The notes beneath the pieces were generated by a model that was given only the letters and a program-made list of their open reading frames with translations, was not told where the DNA came from and searched no databases. The translations under genes and the position numbers were made by a program. Shown piece after piece: positions 1 to 5,418 of a stretch of DNA of 7,770 nt (its first letter is position 1; every line of letters starts with the position of its first letter). This DNA is from Phycisphaerae bacterium (GTDB lineage: Bacteria > Planctomycetota > Phycisphaerae > SM23-33), in assembly GCA_030610965.1 (NCBI GenBank), contig JAUWQU010000154.1:1-7770 (forward strand). The letters are read 5' to 3'.

Positions 1-551
1 CGTTCGTTGCTGATGTTCACCAGAGTCGTGCTATCGCCGGCGGGGGCAACGCTGCCGGTATAGTTCGCGGCGTCGGCGCCCTGAATGGTGTAAACCGACC
101 ACCGATTCATATAAGGAGAAGTGCCCCTGATACCGCGGTCATGCGTGGTAGCCAGGACGTACTGCTTTTCGGGGTTGAGGCCCGTGAAGATCAGGTCGGC
201 ATACCAGTCAGTACTCTGGTAGTAGATCACGCTGCCGGCCATGTTCACCTTGCCGTTGAACATATTGGCGGCATCGTTGCCGGCGGTGAAGTTATTGACG
301 GCTCCAGTGCCATCGTTGCCGTTCATGCCGCTGATGACAAGTTGGGCCGACACGGTGGTATCGAGGCCGGTGGTGAAGTCCTTCAGCAGGCCGGTCTCAT
401 TTCGGCCGATGGTGGTTGTGTTGGCGGGATTATTGCCGCCTTCGACGTTCACCGATCCCGGTATACAATCGTTGTAGGCGACAAAGTCCGCCGAGGCCAG
501 CGACGTCAGTGCCAGACACATTACCGCGGTTAAAATCCAGTGTGTTCTCAT
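1..551 (-). CDS. Secreted protein of PEP-CTERM paralogue family, N-terminal part (runs off window)
   Basis: The frame is open from an ATG at 551 to the left edge (183 codons), so the C-terminus is missing. It starts MRTHW and has a Sec signal peptide ending ASA|D near residue 21. GAAGGA at 560-565 lies 8 bases ahead of the ATG. The mature part has a GGNNPANTTTIG segment (38-49), then DWYADL (115-120), FTGLNP (122-127), DRG (138-140) and NRW (149-151). The last three blocks line up with DWYATL, LNP, DRG and NRW of the next gene upstream (623-1399), so the two are tandem paralogues. This pattern fits a beta-sandwich surface protein as seen in planctomycete PEP-CTERM proteins. Its own PEP-CTERM tail would lie outside the window, so that label comes from the paralogue. 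The biochemical function is unknown. It is probably cotranscribed with, or duplicated from, the upstream gene. Confidence 0.9.
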   Translation of the reverse strand, partial: MRTHWILTAVMCLALTSLASADFVAYNDCIPGSVNVEGGNNPANTTTIGRNETGLLKDFTTGLDTTVSAQLVISGMNGNDGTGAVNNFTAGNDAANMFNGKVNMAGSVIYYQSTDWYADLIFTGLNPEKQYVLATTHDRGIRGTSPYMNRWSVYTIQGADAANYTGSVAPAGDSTTLVNISNE

Positions 552-585
552 TGTTCATTTCCTTCAGTTAAATACCGAGTGGTGC

Positions 586-618
586 TTTCGGGAACGTCCC
601 GAAACCCTCTCCGCACGG
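586..618 (-). repeat. Leader hairpin element, copy 1
   Basis: This 33-base element matches 1433-1465 at 29 of 33 positions without gaps. It holds a perfect inverted repeat, TTTCGGGA (586-593) with TCCCGAAA (597-604) and a 3-base loop, followed on the plus strand by CTCTCCGCACGG. It begins 34 bases ahead of the start codon of the partial gene at 551. No U-run follows the hairpin on either strand, so it is not a standard Rho-independent terminator. A role as leader element, mRNA 5' stabiliser or weak terminator is possible. Confidence 0.7.
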
Positions 619-622
619 TTAC

Positions 623-1399
623 TCATTTCTTACGGCGACGAAGCAGTGCAAGTCCGCCCATGGCCAGAAGGGCCATCGAGGCCGGCTCGGGCACTTCCTG
701 GAGCATAATCCCGGCCGGGGCGTAGCCTCTGCCATCCTGATTGGTCGCCCTGTACTCCTCGGGGAGCTCGGCGTCGATGGCAGGGGCAAAGCGGAGGGTG
801 AAAGCGCCGTCGGCGCCGGACTGAATGCCGGTCCACATGGCAACGTAGCCGTTGACCGTGTTGTAGCTGTCGATGCTGACAGCAGTGGGGCTGACCTGGT
901 AGGCCCCGCTGCTGCTGGCGTACGTGGATCCGTCCGCGTCCTCCACCGAGATGAGCGTCCATCGGTTGTTCGCGTAATCGACCTTCCCTCGGTCGATGAC
1001 GGCCGCGAGGTTGTAGGTCTTCGCCGGGTTGAGGTCCTTGAACCCCAAGGTAGCGTACCAGTCGCCGATGTACCCGGAGTTGTAGGCGTCCACCTTGTTC
1101 TTGGTGGAGACCAAGCCGCCGAAGATCGTGGCCGCGTCCGTGCCGGCGGCGATTTCGCCGGCCGGGCCAGTGGTGTTGTTGCTCATGTGGTAGTAGGTCA
1201 TGGTCATCGTCGGCGTCACCGTGGCGCCGGTGGCCTGATCCTTCAGCGCCTGCGGGCCGCTGGCCGAGTAACCCCACTGCGTGACGTTGGCGGCCGTGGT
1301 GTAGTCTGTGACAAAATCGTTGTAGGCGGTGAAGTCCGCCGACGCCAGGGACGTCAGCGCCAGACACGTTACGGCGATTACAATCCAGTGCATTCTCAT
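623..1399 (-). CDS. PEP-CTERM sorting domain-containing secreted protein
   Basis: This 258-residue protein has a Sec signal peptide (MRMHWIVIAVTCLALTSLASA, residues 1-21, cleavage ASA|D). The middle part has DWYATL (113-118), LNP (123-125), DRG (136-138) and NRW (145-147), shared with the truncated paralogue downstream. The C-terminus has RGYAPAGIMLQ (224-234), then the sorting tail: PEP at 237-239, a hydrophobic stretch of about 14 residues, and a basic RRRKK end. In this family the tail is recognised by an exosortase-type protease and the protein is anchored at or delivered through the cell envelope. AGGAG at 1406-1410, 6 bases ahead, supports the ATG at 1399; a second in-frame ATG at 1393 fits less well. 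The overlapping open frame 630-1463 is a shadow. The body looks like a carbohydrate-binding-type beta-sandwich, but no catalytic motif is visible and the role is unknown. Confidence 0.93.
   Translation of the reverse strand: MRMHWIVIAVTCLALTSLASADFTAYNDFVTDYTTAANVTQWGYSASGPQALKDQATGATVTPTMTMTYYHMSNNTTGPAGEIAAGTDAATIFGGLVSTKNKVDAYNSGYIGDWYATLGFKDLNPAKTYNLAAVIDRGKVDYANNRWTLISVEDADGSTYASSSGAYQVSPTAVSIDSYNTVNGYVAMWTGIQSGADGAFTLRFAPAIDAELPEEYRATNQDGRGYAPAGIMLQEVPEPASMALLAMGGLALLRRRKK
654..691 (-). repeat. 38-base PEP-CTERM tail DNA repeat, copy 1
   Basis: These 38 bases are identical to 1555-1592. They encode the PEP-CTERM core (EPASMALLAMGG) of the 258-residue protein. The other copy lies in a gene with an unrelated body, so the identity is limited to the sorting tail module. 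Confidence 0.85.
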
Positions 1400-1432
1400 A
1401 TGCCGCTCCTTTCCACGTCTCTATTGCGTTTT

Positions 1433-1465
1433 TTTCGGGAACCGCCCGAAAATCTCTCCGCACGG
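1433..1465 (-). repeat. Leader hairpin element, copy 2
   Basis: This is the second copy of the 33-base element at 586-618. The stem is TTTTCGGG (1432-1439) with CCCGAAAA (1445-1452) and a 5-base loop. It begins 33 bases ahead of the ATG at 1399, nearly the same distance as copy 1 from its gene. On the minus strand the hairpin is followed by a run of A, not U. The sequence between element and ATG differs in the two copies, so the element is better conserved than its surroundings. The third PEP-CTERM gene has no such element. Confidence 0.7.
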
Positions 1466-1501
1466 GCCGGCCGGTCTTTGCCGACCGGCCGGCTTGTGCG
1501 G
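1458..1501 (-). terminator. Long GC-rich hairpin between PEP-CTERM genes, possible terminator
   Basis: Seventeen base pairs can form: an outer CCGCAC (1458-1463) with GTGCGG (1496-1501), a 2x2 internal loop, an inner 11-bp GCCGGCCGGTC (1466-1476) with GACCGGCCGGC (1483-1493), and a 6-base loop. It begins 16 bases after the stop of the gene ending at 1518. On the minus strand it is followed by AGAGATTTT, a poor U-run, so termination may be partial. It could also block 3' exonucleases or separate expression of the genes. The outer arm overlaps the leader element at 1433-1465. Confidence 0.6.
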
Positions 1502-1517
1502 CAATACTTAACGATCC

Positions 1518-2342
1518 TTACTTCTTCGTCCGCCTGCGGCGGAGCAGCGCCAGGCCGCCCATGGCCAGAAGGGCCATCGAGGCCGGCTCGGGAATCGCGG
1601 TGATGCTCACGTCATCAATGGCCAGGCTGTGGTCGATGGTGGCGTTGTCGTTCCAGTCGTGCCACGTGAGGTAGAAGATCTGGCTCGGGTCGATGGCGCC
1701 GCCGGGATAGCCGATCGCGGCCAGGTCCACCGTACTTGTGAGCACAGTCCGGTTGGCCCCCAGATTGCCGTCAAGCTTCGTGTAGGTCGGACTGTTCTGC
1801 GGAGCGGTGAAGTCCAGGATGGCCCCCAGGTAGATGTAGCCGGCGCCGTTGCTCGGGCTGATGTACATCATGAGCCTCTCCGGCTTGATTGAGGCCGTGC
1901 CTTGATTAATACGCCACTGCTCGCCGGCATACTCGATGCCCAGGGAGGTGATCGGCGAGCCGGTGTTGTTGAACAAGGCCACCTGAATCCCTCGGTCGCC
2001 GCCGGGATTGCTGGAATTACCGGTGGTGCAGATGTTGCCGACCGCCCGGTCCGAAGTGCCGGTCGTGCCGAAGTTGTAGCTGAGGTCCCTGGTCTGGCTG
2101 GAGCCGTCGTCCACAACGAGGGTCTTATTGGTGATCGGCGAGGGGGAGGGTCCATCCAGGAATTCCCGGTTCAGATAGGTGGTGTACGGGCCGGTGATCC
2201 AGTCCGGCGGCGCGGCCGTGCCATTGGGGCCCATCGAGTCGAAGTCCTCGGTGTAGACTCCGCCGACGCCAAAGATACCCGCCGCCCCGGCCACGCTGGC
2301 CAAGCACAAGCTTACTGCTGCGATCAATACCAGAGTTCTCAT
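1518..2342 (-). CDS. PEP-CTERM sorting domain-containing secreted protein
   Basis: This 274-residue protein starts at the ATG at 2342, which AGGAG at 2350-2354 (7 bases ahead) and the signal peptide MRTLVLIAAVSLCLASVAGA support. An in-frame ATG at 2384 would add 14 residues in front of the signal peptide and is rejected. Visible blocks are YTEDFDSMG (30-38), a PPDW segment near 45, SDRAVG (97-102), LFNNTG (123-128), YAGEQWR (138-144), and LTWHDWND followed by SLAIDDVSITAI (225-250). These resemble the jelly-roll surface proteins common among PEP-CTERM proteins, ending with an AIDDVS strand just before the tail. PEP is at 251-253, followed by a hydrophobic helix and RRRRTKK. The body is unrelated to the two downstream paralogues. 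No catalytic residues are apparent. It is probably read from the promoter near 2666-2694 and is first of the three PEP-CTERM genes. Confidence 0.93.
   Translation of the reverse strand: MRTLVLIAAVSLCLASVAGAAGIFGVGGVYTEDFDSMGPNGTAAPPDWITGPYTTYLNREFLDGPSPSPITNKTLVVDDGSSQTRDLSYNFGTTGTSDRAVGNICTTGNSSNPGGDRGIQVALFNNTGSPITSLGIEYAGEQWRINQGTASIKPERLMMYISPSNGAGYIYLGAILDFTAPQNSPTYTKLDGNLGANRTVLTSTVDLAAIGYPGGAIDPSQIFYLTWHDWNDNATIDHSLAIDDVSITAIPEPASMALLAMGGLALLRRRRTKK
1555..1592 (-). repeat. 38-base PEP-CTERM tail DNA repeat, copy 2
   Basis: Identical over 38 bases to 654-691, including third codon positions. The matching zone continues more weakly on the side towards the C-terminus (GCAG.GC.AG). On the other side, towards the protein body, the identity ends abruptly after the PEP codons. 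Confidence 0.85.
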
Positions 2343-2349
2343 TTTCCAT

Positions 2350-2354
2350 CTCCT
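2350..2354 (-). promoter_or_regulatory. Ribosome binding site deciding the start at 2342
   Basis: AGGAG on the minus strand lies 7 bases before the ATG at 2342 and inside the would-be N-terminal extension that starts at 2384. It fixes the shorter start, which also places the signal peptide at the N-terminus. Confidence 0.8.
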
Positions 2355-2628
2355 AAAAGGACGTGAGAAAAAGTTTCGCTCCAAGACGCTCAGGACGGTT
2401 TTCCTCTTTTACTGTCTGAACTTACGCGCATACCTTACCATGACGTGAGCGGTCCAGGCATGCCTCCCGATTCGCCTAAGAGACATCCTCGAAAACCGCG
2501 CCTCCGTGCGGCCTCTCACACGCGCGAGAAACCACGCGAAATACCAACTGCGAATAAAGGTCAGCACATCTTTGGCCAAAAGGCCTGAGGAAGGAGAACC
2601 TGAGCAGATGCTCCTTGCCTCGCAGAGC

Positions 2629-2648
2629 CTGCATTCTCTCCCATGCAG
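2629..2648 (-). promoter_or_regulatory. Leader hairpin with purine-rich loop
   Basis: CTGCAT and ATGCAG form a perfect 6-bp stem around the 8-base loop GGGAGAGA (read on the minus strand), about 10 bases into the predicted transcript from the promoter at 2666-2694. The loop resembles a Shine-Dalgarno sequence, but no good start codon follows at a suitable distance. It may stabilise the 5' end of the transcript. Confidence 0.4.
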
Positions 2649-2665
2649 ATTCTGGAGCACCTATT

Positions 2666-2694
2666 ACTCTACAGCACTATCCGGTATTTGTCAA
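2666..2694 (-). promoter_or_regulatory. Sigma-70 type promoter for PEP-CTERM gene(s)
   Basis: On the minus strand TTGACA (2689-2694, perfect -35) is followed after exactly 17 bases by TAGAGT (2666-2671, four of six matches to TATAAT). The 30 bases upstream (2695-2726) are strongly AT-rich in a GC-rich region, with two TATTAAG copies 12 bases apart on the plus strand, as in an UP element. Transcription would start near 2659 and run towards the gene at 2342. Confidence 0.7.
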
Positions 2695-2739
2695 TAGACT
2701 ATTAAGGAAATTATTAAGCGAATTTTCGCCTTCCAGATA

Positions 2740-2759
2740 TTTGTGCGAAAATGCACAAA
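2740..2759. terminator. Inverted repeat downstream of sulfatase, possible terminator or operator
   Basis: TTTGTGC (2740-2746) and GCACAAA (2753-2759) form a perfect 7-bp stem with a 6-base loop, about 50 bases past the sulfatase stop. A second, overlapping inverted repeat (TTTTCGC at 2723-2729 with GCGAAAA at 2745-2751) can form instead. No strong U-run follows, so a terminator is uncertain. The position just upstream of the promoter at 2666-2694 would also suit a regulator site. Confidence 0.35.
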
Positions 2760-2809
2760 CACAGGCAAAGGCGGATTTTGCCGCAGGCCGCCGCCTGGCA
2801 GGGAGCTTA

Positions 2810-4408
2810 TCAGGACCGCCGCGGCGCGCTTCGGCCGGAGGCCTTGGACTCGGCCAGACGCTCGGTCAACTCGCGCACTATCTCGGGGTGCTTGCTGTAA
2901 ACGTTGATCCGCTCGCCGGGGTCGGTCGCCAGATTGTAAAGCTGGCCAGGTGCGTCGGGGTCGGTGTCGGGGATATGGTACGGCCTGAGGACTTCGCTCT
3001 TCTCGTAGTTGTTGCCGCCCGAGCCCTTGTGGGCCAGCAGCTTCCACTGCCCGCGACGGATCGACATCGCCAGCGAGATCGTCTGGGCCAGCATGTACGT
3101 GCGGACCGGCTTGTCGCCCTGCGTGCCCAGGAGCACCGGGAGCATGTCCCAACTGTCCTCGGCCGCGTCGTTGGGAAGCTTGGCGCCGGCGATGGCCGCG
3201 CACGTCGCCATTACGTCGGTAAGGCTCGTCAACTGGCCGGTCGTGCTGGAGGCCTTGACCTTGCCGGGCCAGCGAACGATGAACGGCGTGCGGTGCCCGC
3301 CCTCCCAGTCGTCGCGCTTTATGCCGCGCCACGGGCGGGCGCCGTCGTGCTGGTAGTCCATTCGCATGTTGACCACCGAGGCGACTTCCGGCCCGTTGTC
3401 GCTGGCGAACATGACCACCGTGTTGTCCGCCACGCCGAGTCGCTCGAGCGTCTTGAGCAACTCGCCGACCACCCAGTCCATCTGGAATATGAAATCGCCG
3501 TGCGGGCCGGCCTTGGTTCTGCCCTTGAACCGGTCGGCCGCCAGGCTCGGCAGGTGGACGGCCTGCGTCGAGTGGTACAGGAAGAACGGCTTGTCGGGGT
3601 TCTGTTTGACGTGCTTTTCGAGGAACTGCTTGCTCTTTTCGAGGAAGACGAGGTCGACCTCCTCGTGATGGAAGTCAGGCGCTACCATGCCGGTGCGGCA
3701 GTCGCGGGAGTACGCGTGCTTGGGCACGGAGCTCTTGTCCAGCAGTTTTGTCGGCGGGACGGGAATCCGGTCGCCGTCGATGAACGCGTAAAGCCAGTCC
3801 GTGGTCGGGCAGCACGCCGTGCCGAAGAAGTGGTCGAATCCGCGATGGATCGGGGCGTCGGGGATCGCCCGCGAAAAATCCACCTGCTTGACGCCTTCGA
3901 CGCCGCCCTTTTTCACGCGATTGCCGTCTTTGTCCAGGAAAGTAAGCCCGACGTGCCACTTGCCGAACGCCGCGGTGGTGTAGCCCTTGTCGCGCAGCAT
4001 CTGAGGCAGTGTCAGGCGCTCCTTCTCGATAAGGCAAGGCCCGCCGACGCCGCAGAACACGCCGCGATAGCCCGTGCGGAAGCACATTCGGCCGGTCAGC
4101 ACGCTGTATCGCGACGGCGTGCAGACGGTCGAGGGGCTGTGGGCGTCGGTGAAACGCATGCCCTGCTTGGCCAGCGAGTCCACGTTGGCGGTGGTGACCT
4201 TCGCCTCGGAGTTGTAGCAGCTTATGTCGCCGTAGCCCAGGTCGTCGGTGAAAATGAATAGGATATTCGGCGGTTTAGACACTGGTTGATCTCCTTTGGC
4301 GGCGAAGCTGCCGACCGCAAGCCCGGCCACCCCTATTCCCGAGGCCTTGAGGAACGTTCGCCTCGTGTGCGCCCGCGATGAGCCCGCCGTCGATTTTGAT
4401 TCCGTCAT
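2810..4408 (-). CDS. Tat-exported formylglycine-dependent sulfatase (S1 family)
   Basis: The 532-residue protein hydrolyses a sulfate ester, judged by its motifs. The N-terminus has a twin-arginine signal, TRRTFLK (15-21), followed by a hydrophobic stretch, so it is exported folded. Metal ligands appear as TDD (54-56). The sulfatase signature CTPSR (96-100) followed by LTGR (104-107) puts the residue converted to formylglycine at Cys96; a formylglycine-generating enzyme must exist elsewhere. GKWH (149-152), His279, His285, DNG (337-339) and K364 with EGGHRTPF complete the active site. Length and order match arylsulfatase A-like enzymes. The start at 4408 is supported by AAAGGA 9 bases ahead; an in-frame ATG at 4639 would give 77 residues overlapping the upstream gene and bury the Tat signal. 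It lies 106 bases after the beta-propeller gene and is likely last in the operon. The substrate cannot be read from the sequence. Confidence 0.96.
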   Translation of the reverse strand: MTESKSTAGSSRAHTRRTFLKASGIGVAGLAVGSFAAKGDQPVSKPPNILFIFTDDLGYGDISCYNSEAKVTTANVDSLAKQGMRFTDAHSPSTVCTPSRYSVLTGRMCFRTGYRGVFCGVGGPCLIEKERLTLPQMLRDKGYTTAAFGKWHVGLTFLDKDGNRVKKGGVEGVKQVDFSRAIPDAPIHRGFDHFFGTACCPTTDWLYAFIDGDRIPVPPTKLLDKSSVPKHAYSRDCRTGMVAPDFHHEEVDLVFLEKSKQFLEKHVKQNPDKPFFLYHSTQAVHLPSLAADRFKGRTKAGPHGDFIFQMDWVVGELLKTLERLGVADNTVVMFASDNGPEVASVVNMRMDYQHDGARPWRGIKRDDWEGGHRTPFIVRWPGKVKASSTTGQLTSLTDVMATCAAIAGAKLPNDAAEDSWDMLPVLLGTQGDKPVRTYMLAQTISLAMSIRRGQWKLLAHKGSGGNNYEKSEVLRPYHIPDTDPDAPGQLYNLATDPGERINVYSKHPEIVRELTERLAESKASGRSAPRRS

Positions 4409-4417
4409 GTGCCCGCG

Positions 4418-4423
4418 TCCTTT
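4418..4423 (-). promoter_or_regulatory. Ribosome binding site deciding the sulfatase start
   Basis: AAAGGA on the minus strand lies 9 bases before the ATG at 4408. Together with the Tat signal directly after this ATG it excludes the longer open frame that begins at 4639. Confidence 0.7.
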
Positions 4424-4431
4424 CGATCTCT

Positions 4432-4449
4432 TTTGGCAACATTTGGCAA
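4432..4449. repeat. Two TTTGGCAA direct repeats 10 bases apart upstream of sulfatase
   Basis: TTTGGCAA occurs at 4432-4439 and again at 4442-4449, one helical turn apart, 24 bases ahead of the sulfatase start codon. With the following AAAGACCAAAG they also form small inverted repeats. This could be a regulator site or a transcript feature in the gap between the two genes; chance is not excluded. Confidence 0.35.
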
Positions 4450-4514
4450 AAAGACCAAAGCCGCCGCCCATTGTACAGCCAGCCAAGACAGGGCCTTCAG
4501 AAAAACGAGAGCGA

Positions 4515-5411
4515 TTACGCGCCGTCGAACTGAAGCCGGGCGACTTCGATCCGCCGCGGCGGACCGGGTGAGTCGCTTCTGGTGACGATTCGGGCGACGT
4601 ACAGGCCGCCGGTGGTCTCGAAGACGGCCGGGGCGCCAACGTCCGGCAGTTCGGCCAGGCGGCTCTTGTCGCCCCAGGCGAAGCGGTCGTGGCGCTGGGA
4701 GAAGAGCACCTCGGCCGGGGCGATGGCGGGGCCTTCGCCGTCGGAGCTCACCCGGCCTAGCAGCAGGAAGAATCCGCCCGGCCCGCGGACCAGTGCCGCG
4801 GCGGCCAGGCTTGCCTCGGCCGGGCCCTCGACCGGGGCGGTATCGGCGTCGTCTACGTAGACGACCTTGGGCGTGGACCACTGCGTCAGGTGCAGCGACG
4901 TTCGCAGGACGACGCAACTTCGAACCGCGCCGTTTATCAGCCGCACCTGACAGTAGTACATGCACCACAGGCTGCGGACGCGGACGATGCTTGGGCCGGC
5001 GACTTGCGTGTCGGCGAAGGCTTCGACGGCAGGCGAGCCCCAGCGGTTCGCATCGCCGGAGCGGGCGTGCAGTACGCGCCCGTCGCCATGAACGAACAGC
5101 AGGTGGAACTCCCGGCCATCGAACACGATCCGCGGGCTGCGCAGCGACGCACCGCTCGTCGCGCCTGGGCCGGCGGGCATGGCGGGTGTGATGTCGGGGT
5201 TGCGCGTCATCAGCCCGGCGATATCCCGGCCGGTGCAGTGAAAGAAGGATCCCCCGGCCGAGGCATGGTCGGCAGGGCCTGCCGTGCCGGCGAAGGCGCC
5301 CGCGCAATGCCATATCCGCGCCGGGTCGCGGAAGATGCAGCAATCCAGCAGCCGGCGGTCCGGGTCGTCGACAATCCGCACCCACGGCGAGGCAATGTGA
5401 GGTCCAGTCAT
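4515..5411 (-). CDS. Predicted beta-propeller protein, glycosidase-like (GH43/GH32 clan type fold)
   Basis: The 298-residue protein shows repeated blade-like strands: LLDCCIFRDPARIWHCAG (21-38), SPRIVFDGREFHLLFVHGDG (92-111), GPSIVRVRSLWCMYYCQVR (139-157), AALVRGPGGFFLLLGR (205-220) and GAPAVFETTGGLYVARI (259-275). Each has the pattern of a short P-x-[IVA]-hydrophobic strand, a turn, and an aromatic strand, as in five-bladed propellers of GH43, GH32 and GH130 enzymes. Catalytic acids cannot be assigned with certainty. There is no signal peptide, although both neighbours are exported. The ATG at 5411 lies 7 bases after the stop of the peptidase gene and has no clear ribosome binding site, which suggests translational coupling. 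The frame stays open up to 5519, but that part is a shadow of the peptidase gene. The protein may be an inactive binding propeller or a cytoplasmic glycosidase; the family assignment is from strand pattern only. Confidence 0.82.
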   Translation of the reverse strand: MTGPHIASPWVRIVDDPDRRLLDCCIFRDPARIWHCAGAFAGTAGPADHASAGGSFFHCTGRDIAGLMTRNPDITPAMPAGPGATSGASLRSPRIVFDGREFHLLFVHGDGRVLHARSGDANRWGSPAVEAFADTQVAGPSIVRVRSLWCMYYCQVRLINGAVRSCVVLRTSLHLTQWSTPKVVYVDDADTAPVEGPAEASLAAAALVRGPGGFFLLLGRVSSDGEGPAIAPAEVLFSQRHDRFAWGDKSRLAELPDVGAPAVFETTGGLYVARIVTRSDSPGPPRRIEVARLQFDGA

Positions 5412-5418
5412 GCGGGCG

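Larger units (their letters stand above)
2343..2809. other. 467-base gene-free stretch: leader of PEP-CTERM gene plus promoter
   Basis: No convincing gene lies between the sulfatase stop and the PEP-CTERM start at 2342. From right to left it holds inverted repeats near 2718-2759, an AT-rich block at 2695-2726, a promoter at 2666-2694 and a leader of about 315 bases. The leader contains a hairpin at 2629-2648, the palindrome TTTGGCCAAA at 2571-2580 followed directly by AGGCCT, and an arginine-rich 83-codon open frame starting with GTG at 2660 (minus, ends 2409). That frame has no ribosome binding site and begins almost at the predicted transcription start, so it is not called as a gene. Confidence 0.6.

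Noticed and set aside
586..604. Reading the leader hairpin as a standard Rho-independent terminator
   Set aside because: No U-run follows the stem on either strand, and the copy at 1432-1452 is followed by A residues on the transcribed strand.
2409..2660. 83-codon minus-strand frame in the PEP-CTERM leader
   Set aside because: GTG start without ribosome binding site and almost on the predicted transcript start; arginine-rich and not recognisable. Kept only as a possible leader peptide.
2615..4261. Plus-strand open frame of 548 codons opposite the sulfatase
   Set aside because: It is antisense to a gene with complete sulfatase motifs, has no ribosome binding site, is rich in Arg, Val, Ala and Gly, and matches no family. 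High GC content makes such shadows long.
4405..5385. Minus-strand open frame of 326 codons overlapping the propeller gene
   Set aside because: Arginine-rich sequence in another frame of the same strand, without ribosome binding site or motif; the frame at 4515-5411 shows regular strand repeats.
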